Assembly: GCA_021795795.1 (NCBI GenBank)
Contig: JAJYPA010000125.1
Span: forward strand, 1-17,346
Direction: 5' to 3'
Length of the DNA: 17,346 nucleotides
Source: Pseudomonadota bacterium
Lineage (GTDB): Bacteria > Pseudomonadota > Gammaproteobacteria > Halothiobacillales > Halothiobacillaceae
This document shows positions 8,419-13,879 of the stretch, in pieces. Under the pieces are notes generated by a model, which saw only the letters and a program-made list of their open reading frames with translations, had not been told where the DNA came from and searched no databases. How positions within the stretch are numbered: position 1 is the first letter of the stretch; the number at the start of each line of letters is the position of its first letter. Position numbers and translations under genes: made by a program.

Positions 8419-9631
8419 AGCTCATCACCTCATCAAAAGTTCGTCCATCACTTTCAAGTGCCGCTTGCTTGCCAGTAAATTCCTGCCAGCGTTTGACGAT
8501 TACATCGCAATATTTTGGATCGAGTTCCATTGCGTAACCAACGCGGCCATTTTTTTCTGCTACGATGATTGTTGTTCCTGACCCGCCAAAGCTGTCCAGC
8601 ACAATATCGCCGCCCTTGGTGTTGTTGAGCATTTGATACTCAAACAGTGCGACAGGCTTCATCGTCGGATGATCACCATTTCTGCTCGGGCGATCAAATT
8701 CTAATATTGTGGTCTGTTTGCGATCAGCCGCCCACAGATGGCCAGCACCTTCTTTCCAACCGTACAGACACGGCTCGTGCTGCCAGTGATAATCTTGTCG
8801 ACCAAGAACGAAAGACTGTTTTTTCCATATCAAACATTGACGAACTTCCCAACCAGCATCATTAGCCGCGCCACGGAAGTTATATCCCTCCAAATCTGCG
8901 TGCCAGATATAAAATACAGCACCTGGCTTCATCACGCTATCTGCTGCGGTATAAGCATCACGCAAGAATTGGCGAAAGTCGATGTCGCCCATCTGGTCGT
9001 TTTTGATTGTCAAAAAATCCTTTGTTTTTCCCTCATACGCCACGTTATAGGGCGGGTCAGTTAGAAGCATATCGACCAAAACGCCGTTTGTGAGGCGCGC
9101 CATATCATCAATGCTCGTGCTATCGCCGCACATCACGCGATGCTTTCCAAGCAGCCACACATCACCAAGTTTGGTAACTGGTTCCGGCGCTAATTCAGGC
9201 GCAGCATCTTCATCTGTCAGACCTTCTTCGATTTCTTCAATTTGCAAATCCGAAATCTCATCAAGCGAGAATCCGGTCAAATCCAAATCAAAGCCATCTT
9301 CCTCGAGCTCCGCCAATTCGAGGCGTAGCATTTCGTCATCCCAACCAGCGTTTAGTGCCAGTTTGTTGTCTGCGATGATGTATGCGCGTTTTTGGTTTTC
9401 TGATAAGTGTGCAAGCCGTATGCAAGGCACAAATTCAAGCGACAGCTTTTGCGCTGCCAGGACGCGACCATGCCCTGCGATAATGCCGTTGTCGGCATCT
9501 ATCAGCACAGGATTTGTGAACCCAAACTCTTTAATGGATGCGGCTATTTGTGAGACTTGCGCATCGTCATGAGTTCTGCTATTCCTTGCATACGGAATCA
9601 GCAGCCCTGTTTTTATGAGTTCGATTTCCAT
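8405..9631 (-). CDS. ParB-like domain / beta-class DNA methyltransferase fusion
   Basis: A 408-residue fusion. Residues 1-95 are a ParB/Srx-type domain (IPYARNSRTHDDAQVSQIAA, AGHGRVLAAQKL at 52-63, then IIADNKLAL). Residues about 155-385 are an S-adenosylmethionine-dependent amino-methyltransferase: catalytic DPPY at 192-195, GDHPTMKP near 320, and the cofactor motif FGGSGTT at 348-354. Catalytic motif before cofactor motif is the beta order, so the product is N6-methyladenine or N4-methylcytosine. It is the first late gene, behind a promoter and hairpin, and overlaps terS. The architecture is common in phages. Placement next to packaging suggests protection of virion DNA or marking of the packaging substrate. 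No cognate restriction enzyme is visible. Confidence 0.88.
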   Translation of the reverse strand: MEIELIKTGLLIPYARNSRTHDDAQVSQIAASIKEFGFTNPVLIDADNGIIAGHGRVLAAQKLSLEFVPCIRLAHLSENQKRAYIIADNKLALNAGWDDEMLRLELAELEEDGFDLDLTGFSLDEISDLQIEEIEEGLTDEDAAPELAPEPVTKLGDVWLLGKHRVMCGDSTSIDDMARLTNGVLVDMLLTDPPYNVAYEGKTKDFLTIKNDQMGDIDFRQFLRDAYTAADSVMKPGAVFYIWHADLEGYNFRGAANDAGWEVRQCLIWKKQSFVLGRQDYHWQHEPCLYGWKEGAGHLWAADRKQTTILEFDRPSRNGDHPTMKPVALFEYQMLNNTKGGDIVLDSFGGSGTTIIVAEKNGRVGYAMELDPKYCDVIVKRWQEFTGKQAALESDGRTFDEVMSCGIQ

Positions 9632-9646
9632 TTTTCTTTTCAGACG

Positions 9647-9683
9647 AAAAAAAACCGACTGCGGGTAAACTCACGCGAGCCGG
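9647..9683 (-). terminator. Leader terminator before the late operon
   Basis: Read on the minus strand, a hairpin (7 bp including one G-T pair, one bulged C, then 3 bp; outer arm ACCGGCT with AGTCGGT) is followed by eight T. It lies about 35 nt downstream of the predicted late transcript start and 16 nt before the first late ATG. It has no gene of its own to terminate, so it looks like a conditional stop that an antiterminator would override, as tR' does in lambda. Confidence 0.6.
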
Positions 9684-9723
9684 TGTACGAAAATTATGGG
9701 CGAGCGAATCCCTCACGCAGAAC

Positions 9724-9751
9724 ATCATATCAGATTTTGGGAAATGTGCAA
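9724..9751 (-). promoter_or_regulatory. Extended -10 promoter for the late operon (pR'-like)
   Basis: On the minus strand, -35 TTGCAC (9746-9751), a 16-bp spacer and -10 TATGAT (9724-9729), with TG one base upstream of the -10 (TGATATGAT, an extended -10). The predicted start near 9717 lies about 85 nt before the methyltransferase ATG, with a hairpin plus T8 in between. This is the only good minus-strand promoter I see between the Q-like gene and the late genes. Confidence 0.6.
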
Positions 9752-9802
9752 CTTATTTTTCAAATCCCGTTCCACTCAACTTTCGCGCAGCCTGCTCCAC
9801 CC

Positions 9803-9839
9803 ATTCGCGCAAATTGCAAACTGCAAAATATTTGCGAAT
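9803..9839. promoter_or_regulatory. GCAA/TTGC-rich inverted repeats in the divergent intergenic region
   Basis: The 9632-9935 gap is regulatory. Besides the two promoters it holds nested inverted repeats: ATTCGC-GC-AAAT (9803-9814) against ATTTGCGAAT (9830-9839), and GCAAA-ATA-TTTGC (9823-9835), followed by T7 on the plus strand. It could be a protein-binding site between the divergent promoters or a weak terminator for plus-strand transcription. No function is assigned. Confidence 0.4.
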
Positions 9840-9855
9840 TTTTTTGAAAAACCTC

Positions 9856-9883
9856 TTGCTATTTTATAACCATCGGTTATAAT
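9856..9883 (+). promoter_or_regulatory. Promoter with perfect palindromic operator for the plus-strand cassette
   Basis: The -35 is TTGCTA (9856-9861) and the -10 is TATAAT (9878-9883), with a 16-bp spacer. A perfect 19-bp inverted repeat, TTATAACC-ATC-GGTTATAA (9864-9882), fills the spacer and covers most of the -10. A dimeric repressor bound there would block polymerase. The XRE-type protein encoded at 10139-10348 is the obvious candidate for autoregulation. Confidence 0.75.
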
Positions 9884-9935
9884 GGGAACCATAGAGCAAC
9901 GCACAACGCGAAGCCTGAACTGAAAGGAAAAAATC

Positions 9936-10151
9936 ATGATCACGATAGAAAAAAACGTAGCCAGCATTCTCGATGCTAACGAGAAGAGGGTTGCTCTTTC
10001 CATTGCAATGGACAAGGATGGGCTGTTCTGCGTGGTGGCTGACAACGATGAAGATGTCTGCCTGCCATCGTTCAAAACCGCAGATATGGCAAGAAAGGCC
10101 ATTGCTGATTCATGGATTTCTCAGGATTTTGATTTGCAATGGAATATCTAA
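9936..10151 (+). CDS. Small unknown protein, first gene of the plus-strand cassette
   Basis: A 71-residue protein starting MITIEKNVASILDANEKRVA, with a good ribosome site (AAAGGA, 7 nt before ATG) and its own promoter. Predicted pattern: an N-terminal strand, a helix, a strand pair (FCVVADNDEDVCLPSF), then a helix (TADMARKAIADS) and an acidic, aromatic end. I do not recognise the family. It overlaps the HTH gene by 13 nt, so the two are coupled. The pairing with an XRE-type regulator under an operator resembles a toxin-antitoxin or small lysogeny-module layout, but no toxin fold is identified. Confidence 0.65.
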   Translation: MITIEKNVASILDANEKRVALSIAMDKDGLFCVVADNDEDVCLPSFKTADMARKAIADSWISQDFDLQWNI

Positions 10152-10348
10152 TCCCAACCCCCATCCAAATCCGCGAAGCCCGGCAATCCGCCGGGTTGAC
10201 CCAGGCGCAGGCCGGAAAGTTGCTGCACTCCGGCCAGGTGCAGTTTGCCCGATGGGAGTCTGGAAGCAGGAAAATGCACCCGGCATTCTGGGAGTTGTTC
10301 TGCATCAAAACAATGTTTCTGCAATCATACCCACCAGGAAGGGCATAA
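10139..10348 (+). CDS. Small XRE-like helix-turn-helix protein
   Basis: A 69-residue protein with one XRE-type HTH at about residues 9-50: IQIREARQSAGLTQAQAGKL, then the LLHSGQVQFARWESGSRKMH recognition part with the typical RWESG motif. Apart from short ends there is no other domain. It begins 13 nt inside the preceding gene and ends in a TAATG overlap with the next ORF. It probably binds DNA as a dimer. The palindrome over the cassette promoter is its likely target, inferred from position and domain type. It may also affect the divergent late promoter about 130 bp away. Confidence 0.75.
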   Translation: MEYLIPTPIQIREARQSAGLTQAQAGKLLHSGQVQFARWESGSRKMHPAFWELFCIKTMFLQSYPPGRA

Positions 10349-10434
10349 TGGCACCACACGCAAATCGTGGCCGCCTGACCGTTGACCAAAACGGCAACTG
10401 GCGGCTCTACACAAACACCATACCACCTAGTTGA
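10348..10434 (+). pseudogene. Third cassette ORF, apparently cut by the IS-like element
   Basis: A 28-codon frame beginning MAPHANRGRLTVDQNGNWRL, starting at an ATG overlapping the HTH stop (TAATG). Its TGA at 10432-10434 is formed by the first bases of the IS200/IS605-like right end (TTGA at 10431-10434). The tight coupling suggests a real third gene whose 3' part was separated or lost when the element inserted. It is equally possible that it is a chance short ORF. Confidence 0.4.
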
Positions 10435-10690
10435 CATCCTCCCCGGCATTCATGCCGGGGATTCCTACGGAGCTATACGATGACATGTACAGTCTCTTCG
10501 GTGGGTTCCTGCTTCACAGAGCGGCCTGACTGCGCCAGATCTCCACAGGCTAACCGGGCGTGTCCCGCCCTTAATACGAAGACGTTGCATATTCCCATTA
10601 TACTTTGTTCTACGAGGAATTACAATGATATTAGCTTCGCTGTCCGCGCTATCCTTCCTCCCCCTGAACGGGGAGGTTTGCCGCGCATCC
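10431..10690 (-). mobile_element. Decayed IS200/IS605 (IS1341-like) element, ends plus tnpB tail
   Basis: Read on the minus strand. The left end has hairpin CCTCCCC-GTTCAG-GGGGAGG (10657-10676) followed by GGATAGCGCG. The right end has a perfect hairpin with arms CCCCGGCAT/ATGCCGGGG (10441-10460) and finishes in TCAA (10431-10434), the right-end cleavage tetranucleotide known from IS608. Between them most of tnpB is missing. The left-end boundary near 10690 is approximate. No transposase is present, so movement would need TnpA in trans. The left and right ends resemble those of the element at 12838-13874 but differ in sequence, so the two are separate insertions. Confidence 0.75.
10480..10600 (-). 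pseudogene. Remnant of the tnpB 3' end
   Basis: A minus-strand frame reads NVFVLRAGHARLACGDLAQS, then GRSVKQEPTEETVHVIV and stop. The pattern AGHA-LACG-...-VKQEP is the typical C-terminal tail of IS1341-type TnpB proteins, just before the right-end hairpin. The frame is blocked upstream by TAA, and the RuvC motifs and zinc ribbon are absent. In intact elements this region also encodes the guide RNA scaffold, so a residual RNA from here is conceivable. Confidence 0.65.
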
Positions 10691-10720
10691 CGATCATCCC
10701 TACTTAGAAATGATGAACGC

Positions 10721-10753
10721 AAAAAAACCCGGCAGCTTTTCGGCTCCGGGTTT
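10721..10753 (-). terminator. Intrinsic terminator at the end of the early/nin operon
   Basis: A stem of AAACCCGG with CCGGGTTT (8 bp), extended by AGC/GCT across one bulge, has a short T-rich/CG loop. On the minus strand it is followed by seven T (10721-10727). It lies about 70 nt past the stop of the Q-like gene, the last gene of the operon, and separates it from the IS-like element. The stem is also flanked by T's on the plus strand, though weakly. Confidence 0.8.
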
Positions 10754-10822
10754 GATGGGGTGAGTTGTTGAAACTACTCAATAACACCGATTTTACAGGG
10801 TATTTTGGAAAATGCAAATATT

Positions 10823-11371
10823 TTATTCAACCAATCCGCTAGAAACCAGCCGGTCGTGAATCATAATCCCGGCTCGATCCTCAGTTTCTCGCAGCCTTTT
10901 GGCAATGTCGAGCCACCGGTTGTGCATGGTGCGGCGCTCGATACCAAACGACTCGGACAGCTCGGCAATTGCCATTTTTTTCCCAAAGTAGCGCTGCACC
11001 AGCTGATCAACCATTCTTCGGCTATGCATCCCGGTAGGCAGGGCAGAGGCGGCCAGCGGGATCAGGTTGATCTTCGCTTGCAACCCATCTTTGGTGACCG
11101 AGTACCGGGCAATGATGCAATCCCGTTCGTTCGGGTTCAGCCTGCCAACCTCGTCGCGGATCATACCAGCCTGGGCAGCCCCATCCAGCCCGGACAGGCC
11201 TTTCCCGCTTCCGCCGCGCAGCCCCATCATTTTCGCAACTGGTGATAGTGCGTATTGCTCGCCGGAGTACCGAAACGCGAACATCAGTGCATCGGTCGAG
11301 AATCGGAACAGCGGTTCACTGATTTGCACGTACGTATGATTGGTTGCCATGACGTCTCCCTGTGTTGTCAT
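10823..11371 (-). CDS. Q-like late gene regulator (putative antiterminator)
   Basis: A protein of 182 residues with ATG at 11369-11371, which overlaps the previous stop (ATGA) and has AGGAGG 4 nt upstream. A longer start at 11395 is less likely, and a second ATG at 11348-11350 with GGGAG is possible. The C-terminal third is a sigma-region-4-like HTH (MAIAELSESFGIERRTMHNR). Before it comes LNPNERDCIIARYSV, reminiscent of RinA/Q-type activators. Being last in a lambda-like O-DnaB-NinB-NinG operon, ahead of late genes, is the position of lambda Q. It would act at the promoter/terminator pair before the methyltransferase gene. The exact family is not proven. Confidence 0.65.
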   Translation of the reverse strand: MTTQGDVMATNHTYVQISEPLFRFSTDALMFAFRYSGEQYALSPVAKMMGLRGGSGKGLSGLDGAAQAGMIRDEVGRLNPNERDCIIARYSVTKDGLQAKINLIPLAASALPTGMHSRRMVDQLVQRYFGKKMAIAELSESFGIERRTMHNRWLDIAKRLRETEDRAGIMIHDRLVSSGLVE

Positions 11372-11547
11372 TCTGCCTCCTGATATTTCGGACACTTCTT
11401 GATCGGCTTCTTCCCTTTATTGCACACCTGCACCAACTGGCCAGCGATGCGGATAGCGTCCAGGTGCTTGCAGCCTTTGCATGATCGGGCTTCCTGCTCG
11501 ACCAGCACATCCAATGGATTGCCGTATTTCCATTGTTCAAGCGTCAT
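11368..11547 (-). CDS. Small cysteine-rich nin-region protein
   Basis: A 59-residue protein beginning MTLEQWKYGNPLDVLVEQEA. It has four cysteines in the arrangement RSCKGCKHL (C-x2-C at 23/26), QVCNKGKK (C42) and KKCPKYQ (C52), spacing that suggests one zinc site. Both ends are coupled by ATGA overlaps: its ATG overlaps the NinG stop, and its stop overlaps the start of the Q-like gene. It is short but well supported by this packing. Small zinc proteins are common in nin regions. Its partner is unknown and could be DNA or RNA. Confidence 0.75.
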   Translation of the reverse strand: MTLEQWKYGNPLDVLVEQEARSCKGCKHLDAIRIAGQLVQVCNKGKKPIKKCPKYQEAE

Positions 11548-12152
11548 GCCGCCAACTCCTGCAATAGCCGATCATCATTGGCTCTTCGGTAAACCTTCTC
11601 GCACGCCTTGAAGAACCGTGTCAGCTCGCGCAGGTCGTCCTTGTCATACTTGCGTGGCGTCTGGTCAGCTTCCAGTTGCTCTACCATCTCGATCCCGTAC
11701 CGATAGATCAGGCCGATCCGGTAATCAACCGCTCGCCCGCTCATGTACCGGTTGCAGTGCTTCAGCTGGGCGTGCGCATTGCGCTGATCGAATCTCAGAT
11801 GAGGAGCAGAACCAGTACTACGATAATGACCACAGTCATATGAGCCTCCCACACGTGGATCAGACAAAGGACGGCCACAGCAGATGCAAGGCTGCAACCT
11901 GTCCCGCTCACGAATCATTGAATTAAACGCTCTCTGGCAATCTTTGATGAGTTCAGGCAACGTCATCATGTCCCGGCGCTTTTGAGCGTCCTGGCGCTTC
12001 TGTATCAAAGCCGCAGCGGCAAGTTTCTTTTCATGCGCCTTTGCAGCAAGTGCAAGTCCGCACCTGTAGCAGCACACAACCTGCAACGGGCGAGCAGGGG
12101 TGAAATATTCACCACACTGAGGATTGCGGCATTTTTTTGGCTTGGGTGTCAT
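11544..12152 (-). CDS. ninG: NinG/Rap-like recombination endonuclease
   Basis: A protein of 202 residues with start at 12150-12152 (MTPKPKKCRNPQCGEYFTPA), which overlaps the previous stop (ATGA). The upstream in-frame ATG at 12191 would lie inside the neighbour. The N-terminus has a zinc finger (C-x4-C ... CCYRC). The middle is a coiled stretch (AKAHEKKLAAAALIQKRQDA). The C-terminal half has the NinG core CICCGRPL, SYDCGHYRSTGSAPHLRFDQ, RNAHAQLKHCNRY, which is an HNH-like metal site. In lambda, NinG (Rap) is a Holliday-junction/D-loop nuclease that raises Red-type recombination. All core motifs look intact. Confidence 0.88.
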   Translation of the reverse strand: MTPKPKKCRNPQCGEYFTPARPLQVVCCYRCGLALAAKAHEKKLAAAALIQKRQDAQKRRDMMTLPELIKDCQRAFNSMIRERDRLQPCICCGRPLSDPRVGGSYDCGHYRSTGSAPHLRFDQRNAHAQLKHCNRYMSGRAVDYRIGLIYRYGIEMVEQLEADQTPRKYDKDDLRELTRFFKACEKVYRRANDDRLLQELAA

Positions 12153-12409
12153 GCAAACACGCCAGCATGTTTGAGGTCGTCTACTAGCCACTCAAACGCG
12201 CAATTTTCGTCATACACCCCGATCACGGCGGATGGTCTGTCTTTCCACAATTTCGACGCCAGGTCAGTGGTTGATTTCATGCCGCGAACATTGCCGTCCA
12301 GGTCGATTGCGACAACAATCGAAGAAACGGTGTTGCAAATTTTGTTGAACAGCGTTTGCACGGCAGTTTCGCTCATCAGTTTTTTTGCTGGTTTTGTATT
12401 CAATTTCAT
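12149..12409 (-). CDS. Hypothetical nin-region protein
   Basis: A protein of about 86 residues with the start MKLNTKPAKKLMSETAVQTL at 12407-12409, placed after the NinB stop. Its GGAG is unusually close to this ATG. Starts at 12439 or 12454 would overlap NinB and remain possible. The protein has an N-terminal helix (VQTLFNKICNTVSSI), strands (IVVAIDLDGNVRG), and a C-terminal helix (NCAFEWLVDDLKHAG). I do not recognise it. It is packed between NinB and NinG with an ATGA overlap to NinG. The same strand and coupling argue it is translated. An accessory recombination or host-takeover role is only a guess from location. Confidence 0.65.
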   Translation of the reverse strand: MKLNTKPAKKLMSETAVQTLFNKICNTVSSIVVAIDLDGNVRGMKSTTDLASKLWKDRPSAVIGVYDENCAFEWLVDDLKHAGVFA

Positions 12410-12419
12410 CTCCTGTTGG

Positions 12420-12827
12420 TCATCGTTGATACTGCTCATAACTCGCCGGCGCACGGAGCCGGATACCGTTCTGCACTGCCCATGCCACTGTGTACTCGAT
12501 CAGGCTGGCCATGCGATCCTTGCTCATCCGAGCGGTAGATTCCCGAAGCGCCACCGGCTCGCCTTCGATACCTTGTACAACTTCCAGGTTGTCACCCATG
12601 ACCCTTGCGTGCCCGGATACCATCAGCACTTTCCACTCCGCCATCGTGCGCGGCTTACCGGCGAACGGCAGGCCGGAATTGGCAATGTCGGACAGGACCG
12701 CGTGCAGAGCAGCGTTCTGGTCAAGGTTCCGGCCGGCCGGCTTGATCTCGACCGTGTTTCCATCGGGTGCGGACATGATGGCCTCACAGACTGAGGTGCG
12801 GTTACGCTGGGTTAGGGTCAGGCGCAT
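12420..12827 (-). CDS. ninB: NinB-like recombination protein
   Basis: A 135-residue protein matching the NinB (Orf) family by layout: [20 protein letters not shown] at about 27-46, [20 protein letters not shown] at 47-66, then WKVLMVSG and the C-terminal [14 protein letters not shown]. In lambda, Orf/NinB is a recombination mediator that binds single-stranded DNA and SSB and substitutes for RecFOR. The position before NinG agrees. The start ATG lies at 12825-12827, only about 10 nt from the left end of the inserted IS element. Its native upstream leader was therefore displaced, and its translation and transcription may depend on read-through across the element. Confidence 0.82.
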   Translation of the reverse strand: MRLTLTQRNRTSVCEAIMSAPDGNTVEIKPAGRNLDQNAALHAVLSDIANSGLPFAGKPRTMAEWKVLMVSGHARVMGDNLEVVQGIEGEPVALRESTARMSKDRMASLIEYTVAWAVQNGIRLRAPASYEQYQR

Positions 12828-12939
12828 GCTGATTCATCAATTTGCGCGTGAAACCCCGGCGTTCAGGCCGGGGAGGGATAGCGCGTCGGCGCAAGCCGAC
12901 CCTGTTCCCGCTCTCCTTTCTTGGTTGTGCTATCAATAC

Positions 12940-12972
12940 TTGACAATGATTTACACATATTATAGCATGTGT
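12940..12972 (+). promoter_or_regulatory. Probable original tnpB promoter with inverted repeat
   Basis: TTGACA (12940-12945) is followed after a short 15-bp spacer by TATAGC (12961-12966). An inverted repeat ACACAT-N8-ATGTGT (12953-12958 and 12967-12972) brackets the -10, directly before the tnpB stub ATG at 12975. The spacer is suboptimal. The symmetric arms could be an operator or a small hairpin masking the start. Confidence 0.4.
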
Positions 12973-12974
12973 GT

Positions 12975-13022
12975 ATGGAAATCAAGCGCGCCTACAAATT
13001 TAGGTTCTACAAAATCCGTTGA
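12975..13022 (+). pseudogene. tnpB N-terminal stub
   Basis: ATG at 12975 reads [12 protein letters not shown], the typical N-terminus of IS1341/IS605-type TnpB (usual form MEIKRAYRFRFYPT...), and then diverges to KIR and a stop. The break after codon 12 marks the left junction of the replaced segment at about 13011. It is in a different frame from the HNH gene downstream, so it is not its N-terminus. Confidence 0.75.
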
Positions 13023-13028
13023 GCATGC

Positions 13029-13034
13029 TATACT
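13029..13034 (+). promoter_or_regulatory. Possible promoter of the HNH gene
   Basis: TATACT preceded by TG one base upstream (TGCTATACT, extended -10), with a weak -35 TTCTAC 18 bp upstream at the tnpB stub. It lies about 32 nt before the HNH ATG, which has AAGG 8 nt upstream. It would let the inserted gene be expressed without the tnpB signals. Confidence 0.4.
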
Positions 13035-13065
13035 TAGCATCCCGCAGATTCTGAAGGCTCGCTTT

Positions 13066-13812
13066 ATGTCAAAGAAAATTCTTCTGCACTCAATACCGAA
13101 AGAGACAATCTGGCACCTGTATTGGGTAGACAAAAAATCACGAAATGAGATCGCAAGGCTCTTTGGGTGCAGTGAATGTGCAGTGCGCAACTTCATGAAC
13201 AAGTTGGGCATTCCTGCAAGGGACTTATCGGCGGCTAATGCTTTGGTAGCGAACTCGCCAGAGGTACGGAGAAAGCATCGAGAGGCCATGAGGGGCAAGC
13301 CGTCAAGCACAAAGGGCAAGACGTGGAAGCTCTCTGATGAGGTCAAAGAACGCAGGCGCCTGAACTCACTTGGCGCGAAGAACAACGCTTGGAAAGGCGG
13401 CGTGTCCTCTGACCCGGAACACCTTCGGCAGCAGCGAAGAAACCACAAAGCCATGCGTCGCAGCGGATCGACACGCATGCCGTCATGGGCCGACATGGAA
13501 GCGATTGCGGCCATATACAGGCAGGCGAAGGCGCTCGGCAAAACCGTAGACCACATAGTCCCTTTGAACAACCGACTCGTTTGCGGACTGCACTGCGAGG
13601 ACAACTTGCGAATCGTCTCAGCCGAGGAAAACAGGAAGAAATGCAACAAGTTCTGCGGCTCGTGCGCAACGATGCCCTTGAATGTGCGCGAATGGGCGTG
13701 CCCTGAATGCGGGGCCATCCATGACCGTGACATAAACGCAGCACATAATATATTAACCGCCGGGCTGGCGGGGTTAGCCAATGGAGAATCTGTAAGTCCT
13801 GTTTGCATTTAA
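13066..13812 (+). CDS. HNH endonuclease fused to TnpB RuvC-III/zinc-ribbon tail
   Basis: A 248-residue hybrid. Residues 10-50 are an HTH ([20 protein letters not shown], then [20 protein letters not shown]). Residues about 64-115 are a NUMOD-like DNA-binding stretch ([17 protein letters not shown], then [10 protein letters not shown]). Residues 160-196 are an HNH core, with D162-H163, H176, N180 and N189. Residues 197-248 are the end of TnpB: zinc ribbon C197-x2-C200 and C212-x2-C215, then [12 protein letters not shown] with the RuvC-III Asp. The earlier RuvC motifs are absent, so TnpB nuclease activity is not expected, whereas the HNH core looks complete. ATG at 13066 has its own ribosome site. 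The frame is open much further upstream, but that stretch crosses the left end and is not coding. Confidence 0.82.
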   Translation: MSKKILLHSIPKETIWHLYWVDKKSRNEIARLFGCSECAVRNFMNKLGIPARDLSAANALVANSPEVRRKHREAMRGKPSSTKGKTWKLSDEVKERRRLNSLGAKNNAWKGGVSSDPEHLRQQRRNHKAMRRSGSTRMPSWADMEAIAAIYRQAKALGKTVDHIVPLNNRLVCGLHCEDNLRIVSAEENRKKCNKFCGSCATMPLNVREWACPECGAIHDRDINAAHNILTAGLAGLANGESVSPVCI

Positions 13813-13879
13813 TTGCTCTCGGGTTGGATTCGTTGAATTTGGAATCCCCTTCCTTTAGGGAGGGGAGCAGTCAAATTTT

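Larger units (their letters stand above)
12838..13874 (+). mobile_element. IS200/IS605-type shell carrying an HNH endonuclease in place of tnpB
   Basis: The left end has hairpin CCCCGGC-GTTCAG-GCCGGGG (12854-12873), then GGATAGCGCG, then a second perfect hairpin GTCGGC-GCAA-GCCGAC (12885-12900). The right end has hairpin CCCCTTCC-TTTA-GGGAGGGG (13846-13865) and ends in TCAA (13871-13874). No tnpA is present. Inside are a tnpB N-terminal stub and an HNH gene fused to a tnpB C-terminal ribbon. It is inserted between the DUF7696-like gene and ninB, opposite to the operon, and disrupts neither. The exact left boundary is uncertain by about 10-15 nt, since the cleavage tetranucleotide cannot be fixed. 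Confidence 0.78.

Noticed and set aside
12490..13065. Extended N-terminus of the HNH protein upstream of 13066
   Set aside because: The open frame there runs antisense to ninB and through the element's left end. The ATG at 13066 has its own ribosome site and begins the recognisable HTH.
12838..13874. IscB-type nuclease (HNH inside RuvC)
   Set aside because: Although HNH and a RuvC-III-like end are both present, there is no PLMP domain, bridge helix or RuvC-I/II, and the tail and ends are of the TnpB IS1341/IS605 type.
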